DNA of 64,000 nt from Geodermatophilus bullaregiensis (GCF_016907675.1 NZ_JAFBCJ010000001.1:3224001-3288000), one strand, 5' to 3'; positions 17,144-27,414 are shown, counted from the first letter of the stretch. The notes: a model not told the origin generated them from the sequence alone. Made by a program: numbers and translations.

Positions 17144-18349
17144 ATGCGGGGAGCGGACGACACAGCAGCCCGTCGGGCACACGGGACGGCCGGCTCCCCC
17201 GGGCTGCGCGCGGCCGGGCTGGCCGTCGGCGGCCTGCTGGCCCTGGCCGCCACCGCCGCCGTCTTCCTGACCGAGGACCCCCAGCTGCTGCGGATCGCCG
17301 TCGTCGCCGTCGCCTGGGCCTGCCTGGCGGCCGCCGTCGCCGCCGGACGCCGTCGGGGGGAGACCGCCGAGGACACGCCGCGGTCCGACACCGCGGCCGT
17401 CGAGGCCGAGCTGCGCCGGGCCTACGACCGGGAGCTGGAGCGGGAGGTCGCCGCACGCCAGCAGTACGAGCTGGAGCTGGAGAACCAGGTCCGGCGCGAG
17501 GCGGAGGAGGCGATGCGCGGGGAGCTCGACGCGCTGCGCAGCGAGCTGGCCGGCCTGCGCGAGGGCCTGTCCGGGCTGACCGCGCTCCGCGCGGAGCTGG
17601 CCGCCGTCGGCGCCCTGCGCGGTGAGCTCGCCGAGCTCGCCGGCCTGCGGGCCGACGTCGGCCGGCTGCGGGCGGAGCTCACCGAGCAGCGCTCCGGGGA
17701 GATGCACGTCGAGCGGCTGGTCATGCGCACCCAGTCGGTGCGGACGACGCCCGGCCGCGAGCCGATCGAGCCCGCGACCGCCGCCTGGCATACCGACGTC
17801 GCCCGCGACCTGGGCGCCGGCTGGCCGGTGCTGTCCCTCGACGACCGGCGCGCGGAGGAGGCGCCCCTCGCGACGGCGGCGCGGCCCGAGGTGGTCGCCG
17901 CGCCGCCGTCCCCGGCCGTGCTCCGGCCCGACCCCGTGCCGGCCGGGACCGCGGGAGCGACCGTGGCCGCCCCGGTGGTGGCGCGGGAGCCCGAGCCGGC
18001 CCCCCGCCCGCTGCCCTCGCTGCCGCCCGTGCCGGCCGAGGACCCCGCGCTGCGCCGCCGCCGCACCGACCCGGTGGACGCACCCGCCCCGGGGCCCGCC
18101 GAGCAGCTGACGATCGAGCGGCCGGCCGTGCACGCCGCCGCTGCCGTGCACGCCGCCGCTGCCGGGCACGCCGCGGGCGGCCGGCCGGTGCCCTCGTACG
18201 CGCCGGTCCCGCCGGAGCCGGACGACGCCGGGGCGACCCGGCTGGCGCAGATCCTCGCCGAGAGCGGCGTCACCCCGGGTGGCCGCCGGCACCGCCACCG
18301 CGACGAGGGCGACGGCGACGACGTCCTGGCCCGCGTGCTCGGCCGGTGA
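17144..18349 (+). CDS. Ala/Arg/Pro-rich membrane protein with coiled coil (Rv3604c position)
   Basis: A 401-residue protein of unknown function. Two hydrophobic helices (about 23-43 and 48-68) are followed by a Glu/Arg-rich coiled coil (about 85-190) with repeated leucines, then a Pro/Ala-rich low-complexity tail containing a short tandem VHAAAA repeat and a basic end RRHRHRDEGDG. Its place between DUF3180 and DUF2520/panC matches Rv3604c of M. tuberculosis (from memory); it may be what databases call DUF6779. TACCCT (17132-17137) ends six bases before the ATG, so a leaderless mRNA is likely. Confidence 0.75.
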   Translation: MRGADDTAARRAHGTAGSPGLRAAGLAVGGLLALAATAAVFLTEDPQLLRIAVVAVAWACLAAAVAAGRRRGETAEDTPRSDTAAVEAELRRAYDRELEREVAARQQYELELENQVRREAEEAMRGELDALRSELAGLREGLSGLTALRAELAAVGALRGELAELAGLRADVGRLRAELTEQRSGEMHVERLVMRTQSVRTTPGREPIEPATAAWHTDVARDLGAGWPVLSLDDRRAEEAPLATAARPEVVAAPPSPAVLRPDPVPAGTAGATVAAPVVAREPEPAPRPLPSLPPVPAEDPALRRRRTDPVDAPAPGPAEQLTIERPAVHAAAAVHAAAAGHAAGGRPVPSYAPVPPEPDDAGATRLAQILAESGVTPGGRRHRHRDEGDGDDVLARVLGR

Positions 18350-18353
18350 CGGA

Positions 18354-18404
18354 CCCCCGCGCCCCCCACCGCTCGCACGCTCGCGGCGGGGCCCTGCACG
18401 GGGG
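18354..18404. terminator. Terminator hairpin between convergent genes
   Basis: CCCCCG (18354-18359) pairs with CGGGGG (18399-18404), enclosing a second GC-rich stem near CCGC-GCGG. It lies between the coiled-coil protein gene and the minus-strand SDR gene and belongs to the nested-hairpin family. Confidence 0.6.
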
Positions 18405-18413
18405 CCGAGGGGC

Positions 18414-19172
18414 TCAGGCGGGGCCGCGGGAGAGCGCGCCGCCGTCGAGGACCAGCGTCTGGCCGGTGACCCAGCCGGCGCCGAGCAGGTAGGCCGCCGC
18501 CTCACCGACGTCCTCCGGCTCGCCCAGCCGGCCGACCGGGTACTGCGCCGCGGCCTCCTCCTCGCGGCCCTCGTAGAGCGCGCCGGCGAAGCGGGTCTTC
18601 ACCACCGCCGGGGCCACCGCGTTGACCGTCACCCTCGGCCCGAGCTCCACGGCCAGCTGCGTCACCAGGTTGACCAGCGCGGCCTTGCTCACCCCGTAGC
18701 CGGCGATGCCGGGGGAGGCCTTGAGCCCGGCGACCGAGGCGACCACCAGCACCGAGCCGCCGTGCTCGGCCATCCACGCCCGCCAGGCCTCCTGCACCAG
18801 GCCGAGCGTGCCGACGACGTTGGTGTCGAGGATCTTGCGGAAGGAGTCCAGGCCCAGCTCCATCATCGGGCCGTAGACCGGGTTGATCCCCACGTTGCCC
18901 ACCAGCAGGTCGAGGCTGCCGAAGCGCTCGACCGCCGTGCGCACCGCCTCGGCGCGGTGCCCGGGGTCCCCGGCGTTGCCCGGCACACCGACGGCGACGT
19001 CCGGGCCGCCGAGCGCGGTGACCGCCTCCTCGAGCGCCTCCGGCTTGCGGGCGGTGAGCACCACCCGCGCGCCCCGGTCGGCCAGGCTGCGGGCGATCGC
19101 CAGCCCGATGCCCCGGCTGCCGCCGGTGACCAGTGCGGTGCGTCCCTGGAACGTGCCCTCGACCGTGCCCAC
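18414..19172 (-). CDS. Short-chain dehydrogenase/reductase
   Basis: A 252-residue classical SDR. The cofactor motif is TGGSRGIG, with an NVG in place of the usual NNAG, catalytic Ser in VASVAG and the YGVSK (YxxxK) pair. The Arg in TARKPEAL after beta-2 favours NADP(H). The C-terminal WVTGQTLVLDGG is standard. The substrate is unknown. GTG 19172 is supported by GAGGAG eight bases upstream. A candidate -10 (TACGGT on the minus strand, 19228-19223) gives a leader of about 45 nt. The gene is not part of the mycobacterial block and looks like an insertion between conserved neighbours. Confidence 0.88.
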   Translation of the reverse strand: MGTVEGTFQGRTALVTGGSRGIGLAIARSLADRGARVVLTARKPEALEEAVTALGGPDVAVGVPGNAGDPGHRAEAVRTAVERFGSLDLLVGNVGINPVYGPMMELGLDSFRKILDTNVVGTLGLVQEAWRAWMAEHGGSVLVVASVAGLKASPGIAGYGVSKAALVNLVTQLAVELGPRVTVNAVAPAVVKTRFAGALYEGREEEAAAQYPVGRLGEPEDVGEAAAYLLGAGWVTGQTLVLDGGALSRGPA

Positions 19173-19489
19173 GTGACTCCTCGGTGTCCGCTCGCCCGGC
19201 GTCGGTGCCGGCCGCCGCCGACACCGTAGGACCGGCTCCGGACGGCGCCCCGCGCACCCCCGTCGGCGCCCCCGGCGCTGGAGGTGACCCACCCCACAGT
19301 GCTCCGGCGTTGCAGCGGTGGCCGGGGGCTCACACACTCGCGGTCGGCACCTCGCCCGCGTGGCACACACCCGGTCGCAGCGGGGCCGGTGCCGGCACCA
19401 CCCCGCACCACCCCGCAGCACCGGCCGCCGACCACGACGGCCCGACCCGAGTCCGGTACCCGCCAGGGACTGGAACGAGAGGTGCACCG
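19173..19489. promoter_or_regulatory. 317-bp divergent intergenic region
   Basis: It holds the probable SDR promoter (minus strand -10 TACGGT at 19228-19223). On the plus side is the leader of the pantothenate operon, ending in GAGAGG seven bases before ATG 19490. A tandem CACCACCCCG unit occurs near 19398-19420. I see no gene. Confidence 0.4.
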
Positions 19490-20434
19490 ATGCCTGCTGC
19501 CCGCAGGACCCCCCGCGCTGCCGGGCTGCCGCCCGCCACCAGCGCTCCCGCCCGCCTCCGCGTCGGCGTCATCGGCGCCGGCCGGGTCGGCGCCGTCCTG
19601 GGCGCCGCCCTCGCCGCCGCCGGCCACGACGTGGTCGCCGCCGCCGGCCTGTCACCCGCCTCCGCCGAGCGCGCCGCCCGGCTGCTGCCCGGCGTCCCCC
19701 TGCTGCCTGCCGACGAGGTCGTGGCCGCGGCCGACCTGGTGGTCCTGGCCGTCCCCGACGACACGCTCCCCGGCCTGGTCGCGGGCCTGGCCGGCACCGG
19801 GCGCTGGCGGGCCGGCCAGCTCGCCTTCCACACCTCCGGTGCGCACGGGCTGGCCGTCCTGGAGCCGGCCGAGCGGGCCGGTGTCCTGCCGCTGGCGCTG
19901 CACCCGGCGATGACCTTCACCGGCGCCCCCGAGGACGCCGAGCGGCTCGCCGGCGTCCCGTTCGGCGTCACCAGCCGGCCCGGGCACCGGCCGGTCGCCG
20001 AGACCCTGGTGCTGGAGATGGGCGGCGAGCCGTTCTTCGTCGCCGAGGCCGACCGGCGGCTCTACCACGCGGCACTGGTCACGGGCGCCAACCACCTGGT
20101 CACCCTCGTCGCCGAGGCCGCCGACCTGCTGCGCGCCGCCGGAGTGGGATCGCCGGCGCGCGTGCTGGCGCCACTGCTCACCGCCGCGCTCGACAACGGC
20201 CTGCGCCGCGGCGACCGGGGCCTGACCGGCCCGGTGAGCCGGGGTGACGTCGGCACCGTGCGCGACCACCTGGAGACGCTCACCGAGCGCGCGCCGGCCT
20301 CGGTCGCCGCCTACGTCGCGATGGCCCAGCGCACCACCGAGCGGGCCGTCGCCGCCGGCCGGCTCCGGCGGCACGAGGGCGCTCCCCTGCTCGATCTGCT
20401 GTACGAGGCCGCCGACCCGGCCGGCTCCCGGTGA
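19490..20434 (+). CDS. Rossmann-like, DUF2520 domain protein (panC-linked)
   Basis: A 314-residue protein with an N-terminal Rossmann dinucleotide fold ([17 protein letters not shown], about residues 26-42) and a C-terminal helical DUF2520 domain ([16 protein letters not shown], about 188-203). It resembles ketopantoate or pyrroline-carboxylate reductases, but its reaction is not established. Genetic linkage to panC and panD is widespread and suggests a role in pantothenate supply. The ATG follows GAGAGG; the first 25 residues are an Ala/Pro-rich extension. The stop overlaps panC as GTGA. Confidence 0.88.
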   Translation: MPAARRTPRAAGLPPATSAPARLRVGVIGAGRVGAVLGAALAAAGHDVVAAAGLSPASAERAARLLPGVPLLPADEVVAAADLVVLAVPDDTLPGLVAGLAGTGRWRAGQLAFHTSGAHGLAVLEPAERAGVLPLALHPAMTFTGAPEDAERLAGVPFGVTSRPGHRPVAETLVLEMGGEPFFVAEADRRLYHAALVTGANHLVTLVAEAADLLRAAGVGSPARVLAPLLTAALDNGLRRGDRGLTGPVSRGDVGTVRDHLETLTERAPASVAAYVAMAQRTTERAVAAGRLRRHEGAPLLDLLYEAADPAGSR

Positions 20435-21300
20435 CCACCGCGGTCCAGCCGGCCGGGACGTGGCCCGCCGTCGCGGAGACGGCCGCCGCGCTGCGCGACC
20501 TGGTCGCCGGTCTCCCCGGCCCGGTGGCGCTGGTGCCCACCATGGGCGCGCTGCACGAGGGGCACCGCGCGCTGGTCCGCGCCGCCCGCGAGCGCGCCGG
20601 CGGCGTCGTCGTCTCGGTGTTCGTGAACCCGACCCAGTTCGGCCCCGGCGAGGACCTCGACCGCTATCCCCGCACGTGGGACGCCGACCTCGCCGCGCTG
20701 GCCGAGGAGGGCGCCGACGTCGTCTTCCACCCGCCGGTGGAGGAGGTGTACCCGCCCGGCGCGGCCGGCGTGACCGTGCACCCGGGGCCGCTGGGCGACG
20801 TCCTGGAGGGCGCCGTCCGGCCGGGGCACTTCGCCGGCGTGCTGACCGTCGTCGCCACGCTGTTCGGCCTGGCCCGGCCCGACCTCGCGTTCTTCGGCGA
20901 GAAGGACTACCAGCAGCTCACGCTGATCCGCGCCATGGTGCGCGAGCTGGCGCTGCCGCCGGAGGTCGTCGGCGTGCCCACCGTCCGCGAGGACGACGGC
21001 CTGGCGCTGTCGAGCCGCAACCGCTACCTGACGCCGGAGCAGCGGGTCACCGCCGTCGCGCTGTCCCGTGCCCTGCGCGCCGGTGCCGGCGCCGGACCGC
21101 ACGGGGCCGACGCCGTCCTGGCGGCCGCCCGCACCGTCCTCGCCGAGGCGCCCGACCTGCGCCGGGACTACCTGGCACTGACCGACCCCGACCTCGGCCC
21201 CGCGCCGGCCGCCGGCCCGGCCCGGCTGCTGGTCGCCGCCCGCGCCGGCGACACCCGACTCATCGACAACACCGCCGTCACCCTGGGAGAGCCCCGATGA
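20431..21300 (+). CDS. panC: Pantothenate synthetase
   Basis: A 289-residue enzyme joining pantoate and beta-alanine with ATP. It shows the HxGH nucleotide motif in [13 protein letters not shown], the GEKDYQQ block, and a KMSKS-like [11 protein letters not shown] 20431 overlaps the preceding stop, and its own TGA overlaps panD, so this is one translational unit. Confidence 0.95.
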   Translation: MTTAVQPAGTWPAVAETAAALRDLVAGLPGPVALVPTMGALHEGHRALVRAARERAGGVVVSVFVNPTQFGPGEDLDRYPRTWDADLAALAEEGADVVFHPPVEEVYPPGAAGVTVHPGPLGDVLEGAVRPGHFAGVLTVVATLFGLARPDLAFFGEKDYQQLTLIRAMVRELALPPEVVGVPTVREDDGLALSSRNRYLTPEQRVTAVALSRALRAGAGAGPHGADAVLAAARTVLAEAPDLRRDYLALTDPDLGPAPAAGPARLLVAARAGDTRLIDNTAVTLGEPR

Positions 21301-21722
21301 TGCGCACGATGCTCAAGTCCAAGATCCACCGGGCGACGGTCACCCAGGCCGACCTGCACTACGTGGGCTCGGTGACGATCGACGAGGACCTGCTCGACGC
21401 CGCGGACCTGCTGCCCGGCGAGCAGGTGGCGATCGTCGACGTCACCAACGGCGCCCGCCTGGAGACCTACGTCATCCCCGGCGAGCGGGGCAGCGGCGTC
21501 ATCGGCATCAACGGCGCCGCCGCGCACCTGGTGCACCCCGGCGACCTGGTGATCCTGATCGGCTACGGCCTCATGGACGAGACCGAGGCGAAGTCCTCCG
21601 TCCCGAGGGTCGTGCACGTCGACGGCGCCAACCGCGTCGTCGAGCTCGGCGGGGACCCCTCCGCCCCCGTGCCCGGCGCCGTGGACCAGCGGCGCAGCGA
21701 CCTCGGCGTGCCGGTCAGGTGA
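21297..21722 (+). CDS. panD: Aspartate 1-decarboxylase proenzyme
   Basis: A 141-residue proenzyme that makes beta-alanine. The self-cleavage site is the Gly-Ser bond in [10 protein letters not shown] (about residues 22-31), which generates the pyruvoyl cofactor. [12 protein letters not shown] and INGAAAHLV are standard. ATG 21297 overlaps the panC stop; ATG 21300 is an equivalent alternative. The TGA overlaps nadB. Confidence 0.95.
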   Translation: MMRTMLKSKIHRATVTQADLHYVGSVTIDEDLLDAADLLPGEQVAIVDVTNGARLETYVIPGERGSGVIGINGAAAHLVHPGDLVILIGYGLMDETEAKSSVPRVVHVDGANRVVELGGDPSAPVPGAVDQRRSDLGVPVR

Positions 21723-23401
21723 GCCTGCTGGCGACCGCGCCGGTCGTCGGCCTGCCGACCCGGCTGGCCGCCCCGGCGCCGGGCTGGGAGCTGGCGGCCG
21801 ACGTCTGCGTCGTCGGCTCCGGCGTCGCCGGGCTCTGCGTGGCCCTGCACGCCCGGGCGGCGGGACTGTCGGTCGCCGTCGTCACCAAGGTCCGGGTCGA
21901 CGACGGCTCGACCCGCTGGGCGCAGGGCGGGATCGCCGCCGTCCTCGACCCGGCCGACACCCCGGAGGCGCACGCGCGCGACACCGAGGTCGCCGGGGTC
22001 GGGCTCTGCGAGCCGCAGGCGGTCGCCGCGCTGGTGGCCGAGGGCCCGGCGCGGCTGCGCCAGCTCATCGAGTGGGGCGCGGCCTTCGACCGCGACGCGG
22101 CCGGGCAGCTGCTGCTCACCCGCGAGGGCGGGCACTCCACCGACCGCATCGTGCACGCCGGCGGCGACGCGACCGGGGCCGAGGTCATGCGCGCGCTGTG
22201 CGAGGCCGTGCACGCCGACCCGGGCATCGGCCTCGTCGAGCACGCGATGGTGCTCGACCTGCTCACCGACGCCACCGGCCGGGCCGCCGGGGTCACCCTG
22301 CACGTGCTCGGCGAGGGCACCGAGGACGGCGTCGGCGCGGTGCGGGCCCGCGCGGTGGTGCTGGCCACCGGCGGGATGGGGCAGGTGTACGCCGCCACCA
22401 CCAACCCGTCGGTGTCCACCGGCGACGGCGTGGCCCTCGGCCTGCGCGCCGGGGCGGTCGCCACCGACCTGGAGTTCGTCCAGTTCCACCCGACGTCGCT
22501 GTACCTGGGCCCCGGCGCCCGCGGGCAGCAGCCGCTGGTCAGCGAGGCGCTGCGCGGCGAGGGGGCGGTGCTGCGCGACGGCGCGGGGGAGCGGTTCATG
22601 ACCGGCGTGCACCCGCTGGCCGAGCTCGCGCCGCGCGACGTCGTCGCCAAGGCCGTCACCCGCGTGCAGCTGCGCGACGGCGTCGACCACGTCTGGCTCG
22701 ACGCCCGGGCGATCCCCGGCCTGGCCGGGCGGTTCCCGACCATCGTCGCCCGCTGCCGGGCCGAGGGCGTCGACCCGGTCACCGACCTGGTGCCGGTCAC
22801 GCCCGCGGCCCACTACGCCTCGGGCGGCCTGGCCACCGACCTCGCCGGGCGGACGACGGTGCCCGGGCTCTACGCCTGCGGTGAGGTGGCCAGCACCGGG
22901 GTGCACGGGGCGAACCGGCTGGCGTCGAACTCGCTGCTCGAGGGGCTGGTGTTCGCCGCCCGCATCGGCGCCGAGCTGGCCCGTGGCCTGCCGCCGGCCA
23001 CGCCGGTCCGCGACGCCGCGCCCGCGACGGCGGGGCTGCTCGACCCGGCCGGCCGCCGCGCGGTCACCGACACGATGTCCGGCCGGGTCGCGGCGCTGCG
23101 CTCGGGCGCCGGGCTGGCCGGGGCCACCGGCCGGCTGGCCGCCCTGGCCGCGCAGCTCGCCGAGGGTCCCGGCGCCGCACCGGGCGTCGACAGCTGGGAG
23201 GCCACCGACCTGCTCACCGTCGCCGGTGCGCTGACCGCCGCGGCCACCGCCCGCGAGGAGACCCGCGGCTGCCACTGGCGCGAGGACCACCCCGGCACCG
23301 ACGACCGCTGGCGCGTGCACCTCGACGTCCGGCTCGACGACGGCGGCCGGCTGCGGCTGACCCGCCGCCCGGTCGGCACCCCCGCGGGGACGGCGTGGTG
23401 A
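21719..23401 (+). CDS. nadB: L-aspartate oxidase
   Basis: A 560-residue flavoprotein oxidising aspartate to iminoaspartate, the first step of NAD synthesis. FAD motif [15 protein letters not shown] (about 32-46), the [12 protein letters not shown] segment, [15 protein letters not shown], and EFVQFHPT are all present, as is the C-terminal helical domain. No nadA lies in the window, although nadA-nadB-nadC clusters are common; quinolinate synthase must be elsewhere. GTG 21719 overlaps panD. Confidence 0.94.
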   Translation: MSLLATAPVVGLPTRLAAPAPGWELAADVCVVGSGVAGLCVALHARAAGLSVAVVTKVRVDDGSTRWAQGGIAAVLDPADTPEAHARDTEVAGVGLCEPQAVAALVAEGPARLRQLIEWGAAFDRDAAGQLLLTREGGHSTDRIVHAGGDATGAEVMRALCEAVHADPGIGLVEHAMVLDLLTDATGRAAGVTLHVLGEGTEDGVGAVRARAVVLATGGMGQVYAATTNPSVSTGDGVALGLRAGAVATDLEFVQFHPTSLYLGPGARGQQPLVSEALRGEGAVLRDGAGERFMTGVHPLAELAPRDVVAKAVTRVQLRDGVDHVWLDARAIPGLAGRFPTIVARCRAEGVDPVTDLVPVTPAAHYASGGLATDLAGRTTVPGLYACGEVASTGVHGANRLASNSLLEGLVFAARIGAELARGLPPATPVRDAAPATAGLLDPAGRRAVTDTMSGRVAALRSGAGLAGATGRLAALAAQLAEGPGAAPGVDSWEATDLLTVAGALTAAATAREETRGCHWREDHPGTDDRWRVHLDVRLDDGGRLRLTRRPVGTPAGTAW

Positions 23402-24306
23402 GCCCCGACCCGCGCTCCCTGGAGGGCACCGGCCTGACCGAGGCGTGGGTCGACGACCTGGTCGAGCGCACGCTGGCCGAGGACCTCGCCGGCGGCGCCG
23501 TGCTGCCCGGCGCGCCCGACCTCGCCGTCTCCTGCGACGTCACCAGCGCCGCCACCGTCCCGCCGGCACAGCTGGGCACCGCCGACCTGGTCGCCCGCGC
23601 CGACGGCGTCGTGGCCGGCCTGCCCGTGGCCGCGCGCGTGTTCACCCGCCTGGCGCCGGGCGCCACCCTCACCGCCGGCGCGGCCGACGGCGACCGGGTG
23701 GCCCGCGGCGACGTGCTGCTCACCGTCCGCGGGCCGGTGCGCGCGCTGCTGGCCGCCGAGCGCAGCGCGCTGAACATCGCCAGCCGGGCCAGCGGCATCG
23801 CGACGGCCACCCGGGCGTGGGTGGACGCGGTCGAGGGCACCGGCGCCGTCGTGCTGGACACCCGCAAGACCACGCCGGGCCTGCGGCCGCTGGAGAAGTA
23901 CGCGGTGCGCTGCGGCGGCGGGTCGAACAAGCGGATGGGCCTCTACGACGTCGCGATGGTCAAGGACAACCACGTCGCCGCCGCCGGGTCGGTGGCCGCC
24001 GCCGTCGCCGCCGTCCGGGAGCGGGCGCCGCGGGTGCCGGTGCAGGTGGAGGCCGACACCCCCGCCCAGGCGGTCGAGGCGGTCGAGGCCGGTGCGGACT
24101 TCCTGCTGCTGGACAACATGACGCCGGCGCAGCTGCGCGAGGTCGTGGGCCTGGTCGGCGGCCGGGCGGAGCTCGAGGCCACCGGCGGGCTCACGCTCGC
24201 CGTCGCCCGCGAGGTGGCGGCCACCGGCGTGGACTTCCTGTCGGTCGGCGCGCTCACGCACTCCTCGCCGATCCTCGACCTCGCCCTCGACCTGCGGGCG
24301 GGCTGA
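23398..24306 (+). CDS. nadC: Nicotinate-nucleotide pyrophosphorylase (carboxylating)
   Basis: A 302-residue quinolinate phosphoribosyltransferase. It has LNIASRASGIATAT, DTRKTTPGLRPLEKYAVRCGGG and VKDNHV, which form the substrate site, and the C-terminal barrel LEATGGLTL. GTG 23398 gives the usual GTGA overlap with nadB; GTG 23395 directly before it is an alternative. Its stop overlaps the coaX ATG by one base. Confidence 0.95.
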   Translation: MSPDPRSLEGTGLTEAWVDDLVERTLAEDLAGGAVLPGAPDLAVSCDVTSAATVPPAQLGTADLVARADGVVAGLPVAARVFTRLAPGATLTAGAADGDRVARGDVLLTVRGPVRALLAAERSALNIASRASGIATATRAWVDAVEGTGAVVLDTRKTTPGLRPLEKYAVRCGGGSNKRMGLYDVAMVKDNHVAAAGSVAAAVAAVRERAPRVPVQVEADTPAQAVEAVEAGADFLLLDNMTPAQLREVVGLVGGRAELEATGGLTLAVAREVAATGVDFLSVGALTHSSPILDLALDLRAG

Positions 24307-25100
24307 TGCTGCTCACCGTCGACGTCGGCAACAGCCAGACCGTGCTGGCCACCTTCGACGGCGCCCGCCGGGTCGGCTGCTGGCGGGTGACCACGCACGC
24401 CCGGGCCACGGCCGACGAGCTGCGGATGCTGTGGCGCGGGCTGCTGCACGACACCGAGGTCACCGGTGTCGCCGCCTGCTCCACCGTGCCGGCCCTCCTG
24501 CCGGCGCTGCGCCAGCTGCTGGACTCCCTCGAGGTGCCGGTGGTGCTCATCGGCCCCGGCGTGCGCACCGGCGTCCCGCTGCACGTGGACAACCCGCGCG
24601 AGGTCGGCGCCGACCGGGTGGTGACCGCGCTGGCCGCGCACGAGCTCTTCGGCCGGTGGCCCGACGGGCGCGGCCGGCCGGTCGTGGTCGTCGACTTCGG
24701 CACGTCGACCAACGTCGACGCGGTCGGCCCCGACGGGCAGTTCCTCGGCGGGGCGCTGGCGCCCGGCGTCGAGGTGAGCCTGGAGGCGCTGGCCAGCCGC
24801 GCGGCCCAGCTGCGCTCGGTGGAGCTGACCGTGCCGGCGCAGGCGATCGGCAAGAACACCGTCGCGGCCCTGCAGTCGGGACTGGTGCTGGGCTTCGCCG
24901 GCCTGGTCGACGGGCTCGTCGCCCGCATCGCCGCCGAGCTGGTCGCCCAGTTCGGCGCGGCGCCGGTCGTCGTCGCCACCGGCGGGCTGGCCCCGCTGGT
25001 GGCCGACAGCTGCCGGACGATCGCCGAGCGGGAGCCCGACCTCACCGTGCACGGGCTGCGGCTGGCCTTCGACCGCCACCAGGCCACCGGTCGCCGCTAG
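24306..25100 (+). CDS. coaX: Type III pantothenate kinase
   Basis: A 264-residue ASKHA-fold kinase that phosphorylates pantothenate, the first committed step to CoA. Phosphate loops are DVGNSQT at the N-terminus and DFGTSTN (about 132-138), with GADRVV and [15 protein letters not shown] in between. It closes the operon that makes pantothenate, so substrate supply and use are encoded together. The stop is TAG at 25098-25100. Confidence 0.94.
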   Translation: MLLTVDVGNSQTVLATFDGARRVGCWRVTTHARATADELRMLWRGLLHDTEVTGVAACSTVPALLPALRQLLDSLEVPVVLIGPGVRTGVPLHVDNPREVGADRVVTALAAHELFGRWPDGRGRPVVVVDFGTSTNVDAVGPDGQFLGGALAPGVEVSLEALASRAAQLRSVELTVPAQAIGKNTVAALQSGLVLGFAGLVDGLVARIAAELVAQFGAAPVVVATGGLAPLVADSCRTIAEREPDLTVHGLRLAFDRHQATGRR

Positions 25101-25132
25101 GGAGCGCGGCGGGGTGGCGCGGCGCACGCCCG

Positions 25133-25138
25133 TAGGCT
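25133..25138 (+). promoter_or_regulatory. Probable -10 element (TAGGCT) for leaderless lysS mRNA
   Basis: TAGGCT lies eight bases before GTG 25147, so transcription would start at or next to the start codon. No ribosome site lies between. Confidence 0.55.
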
Positions 25139-25146
25139 CGGGCGCC

Positions 25147-26649
25147 GTGACCGACCTGCCCCCCGGCCTCCCGGACGACGAGCTCCCCGAGCAGGTGCGG
25201 GTCCGCCGCGGCAAGCTCGACCGGCTGCGCGAGGCCGGCGTCGACCCGTACCCGGTCACCGTGCCGCGCACGACCACGCTGGCCGCCGTCCGCGAGACGC
25301 ACCCGGACCTGCCGCCGGACACGATGACCGGCGAGCGGGTGGGGGTCACCGGCCGGGTCATCTTCAGCCGCAACACCGGCAAGCTGTGCTTCGCGACGCT
25401 GCGCGAGGGCGACGCCGAGCTGCAGGTCATGCTCTCCCGCGACCGGGTCGGCGGGGACGCGCTGGCCGCGTGGAAGGCCGACGTCGACCTCGGTGACCAC
25501 GTGCTGGTCACCGGCGAGGTCGGGACGTCGCGGCGCGGCGAGCTGTCGGTCTTCGCCGACGCGTGGCAGATGGCGGCCAAGGCGCTGCGGCCGCTGCCGG
25601 TGGCGCACCGGCCGATGAGCGAGGAGCTGCGGGTCCGGCGCCGCTACGTCGACCTCATCGTGCGCGACGAGGCGCGGCGCACCGTGCGGCAGCGGGCCAC
25701 GGTGGTGGCCGCGCTGCGGGCCGGGCTGACCGGGCGGGGGTTCCTCGAGGTCGAGACGCCGATGCTGCAGACCGTGCACGGCGGCGCGGCCGCGCGGCCG
25801 TTCCGCACCCACATGAACGCCTTCGACCTCGACCTGTACCTGCGGATCGCGCCCGAGCTGTTCCTCAAGCGGTGCATCGTCGGCGGGCTGGAGAAGGTCT
25901 TCGAGATCAACCGCAACTTCCGCAACGAGGGCGCCGACAGCTCGCACTCGCCGGAGTTCGCGATGCTGGAGTTCTACGAGGCCCACGCCGACTACCGCGA
26001 CGTCGCCCGCACCACGCGCGAGCTGGTCCAGGAGAGCTGCACCGCGCTGTTCGGCGACCTGGTCGCACGCCACCACGACGGCACCGAGGTCGACCTGTCG
26101 GGGGAGTGGCCGCACGTGCCGCTGTACGCCCTGGTCTCCGACGCCGTCGGCGAGGAGGTGACGCCGGGGACACCGGTCGAGCACCTGCGCGGGCTCGCCG
26201 AGCGGCACGACGTCGGCGTCGACCCGGCGTGGCTGCCCGGCAAGGTGGTCGAGGAGCTGTTCGAGGCGCTGGTGCAGGACTCCCTGCAGGCGCCGACGTT
26301 CGTCGTCGACTACCCGGTCGACACCTCGCCGCTGACCCGAGCGCACCGGACCACCCCCGGCCTGGCCGAGAAGTGGGACCTCTACATCGGCGGCATCGAG
26401 CGGGGCACCGGCTACTCCGAGCTGGTCGACCCCGTGGCGCAGCGCGAGCGGTTCACCCAGCAGGCGCTGCTGGCCGCGGCCGGCGACCCCGAGGCGATGG
26501 TGCTCGACGAGGACTTCCTCGAGGCGCTCGAGTACGGCATGCCGCCCACCGGTGGCGTGGGAATGGGCATCGACCGGCTGATGATGACGCTCACCGGTCT
26601 CGGTATCCGGGAGACGATCCTGTTCCCCTTGGTGCGCCCGCTCTCCTGA
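25147..26649 (+). CDS. lysS: Lysyl-tRNA synthetase (class II)
   Basis: A 500-residue class II synthetase. An OB-fold anticodon-binding domain (about 65-170) precedes the catalytic core with motif 1 (FLEVETPML), motif 2 ([13 protein letters not shown]) and motif 3 ([13 protein letters not shown]). The catalytic core reads HGGAAARPF where many bacterial enzymes have a GGA-type loop, and it ends FPLVRP as usual. The start is GTG 25147, probably leaderless. It sits upstream of lsr2 and clpC, as in mycobacteria. Confidence 0.95.
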   Translation: MTDLPPGLPDDELPEQVRVRRGKLDRLREAGVDPYPVTVPRTTTLAAVRETHPDLPPDTMTGERVGVTGRVIFSRNTGKLCFATLREGDAELQVMLSRDRVGGDALAAWKADVDLGDHVLVTGEVGTSRRGELSVFADAWQMAAKALRPLPVAHRPMSEELRVRRRYVDLIVRDEARRTVRQRATVVAALRAGLTGRGFLEVETPMLQTVHGGAAARPFRTHMNAFDLDLYLRIAPELFLKRCIVGGLEKVFEINRNFRNEGADSSHSPEFAMLEFYEAHADYRDVARTTRELVQESCTALFGDLVARHHDGTEVDLSGEWPHVPLYALVSDAVGEEVTPGTPVEHLRGLAERHDVGVDPAWLPGKVVEELFEALVQDSLQAPTFVVDYPVDTSPLTRAHRTTPGLAEKWDLYIGGIERGTGYSELVDPVAQRERFTQQALLAAAGDPEAMVLDEDFLEALEYGMPPTGGVGMGIDRLMMTLTGLGIRETILFPLVRPLS

Positions 26650-26811
26650 GGACCGTGCCGTTTCGGGTATTGGCCTTTCTCCCCCGGAATGGGCGGGTCA
26701 CTCCGCGTGATTGGTGCGTGCGGCCGATTGTGTGGTCGAATGGCAGCAGTGTCCGGAGCAGGCGGACGACAATCCGATCCCGGCTTCCGCCGGAGAGTGT
26801 GAGGAATACCA
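26650..26811 (+). promoter_or_regulatory. Comparatively AT-rich lsr2 upstream region
   Basis: These 162 bp are visibly richer in A and T than the surroundings, for example around 26655-26680 and 26705-26750. TGAGGAAT lies a few bases before the lsr2 ATG as the ribosome site. Lsr2 binds AT-rich DNA, so self-control is plausible but not shown. Confidence 0.4.
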
Positions 26812-27165
26812 ATGGCGCGCAAGGTGCAGGTCATCCTGAGTGACGACCTCGACGAGGACCTCCCCGCCGACGAGACGGTGAGCTTCTCGCTCGACGGCAC
26901 GAACTACGAGATCGACCTGTCGGAGAAGAACGCGAAGGAACTGCGCGACACCTTCTCCCGGTACGTGCAGGCCGCGCGCAAGGTCGGCCGCGGCAGCGGG
27001 CGCGCCTCCGGCGGCGGCCGTTCCCGCGCCACCGGCGGCGGTGGCCGCATGGACCGCGAGCAGGCCGGCGCGATCCGCGACTGGGCCCGCAAGAACGGCC
27101 ACAACGTCAGCGACCGCGGCCGCATCCCGGCCAGCGTCGTCGAGGCCTACGAAGCCGCCCACTGA
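26812..27165 (+). CDS. lsr2: Nucleoid-associated protein Lsr2
   Basis: A 117-residue xenogeneic silencer. The N-terminal oligomerisation half ([14 protein letters not shown]...) is followed by a Gly/Ser/Arg linker (about 61-80) and a C-terminal DNA-binding half with the minor-groove motif RGR in SDRGRIPA. It bridges AT-rich DNA and represses acquired genes. The position between lysS and clpC is conserved. A nested terminator follows directly. Confidence 0.96.
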   Translation: MARKVQVILSDDLDEDLPADETVSFSLDGTNYEIDLSEKNAKELRDTFSRYVQAARKVGRGSGRASGGGRSRATGGGGRMDREQAGAIRDWARKNGHNVSDRGRIPASVVEAYEAAH

Positions 27166-27172
27166 AGAGGGA

Positions 27173-27223
27173 CCTCCCTGCCCCCCGGGCTTCCCGAGCT
27201 CAGCCCGGGGTCCTGCAGGGAGG
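27173..27223 (+). terminator. Nested terminator hairpin after lsr2
   Basis: CCTCCCTG (27173-27180) pairs with CAGGGAGG (27216-27223). Inside it, CCCGGGC (27184-27190) pairs with GCCCGGG (27203-27209). This is the clearest member of the recurring nested-hairpin family. The rest of the 348-bp spacer to clpC holds the clpC promoter. Confidence 0.75.
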
Positions 27224-27408
27224 CCGTTCCAGCACGTGACCGTCGGCCCGGTCCCCGCGTGGGGCCGGGCCGTCGTCGTCCCGGTCCTGACCCGCCGTCC
27301 GCTGTCGGCGTAACGGCACCGGAACACCGCCCGGTCACCGTCGGTTGGACCGGGCAGCCACCCACCGCCCCGCCGGTCGTGCACCGACAGGACGGCGTGG
27401 TCCGTGAC

Positions 27409-27414
27409 TACAGT
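27409..27414 (+). promoter_or_regulatory. Probable clpC -10 element (TACAGT)
   Basis: TACAGT in the context GTGACTACAGTGG fits the actinobacterial -10 consensus, giving a leader of about 90 nt before clpC. I did not recognise a clear -35 box or a ClgR operator. Confidence 0.45.

Noticed and set aside
18120..18180. Short tandem repeat of GCACGCCGCC units
   Set aside because: It is an in-frame Ala/His repeat in the coiled-coil protein, not a separate element.
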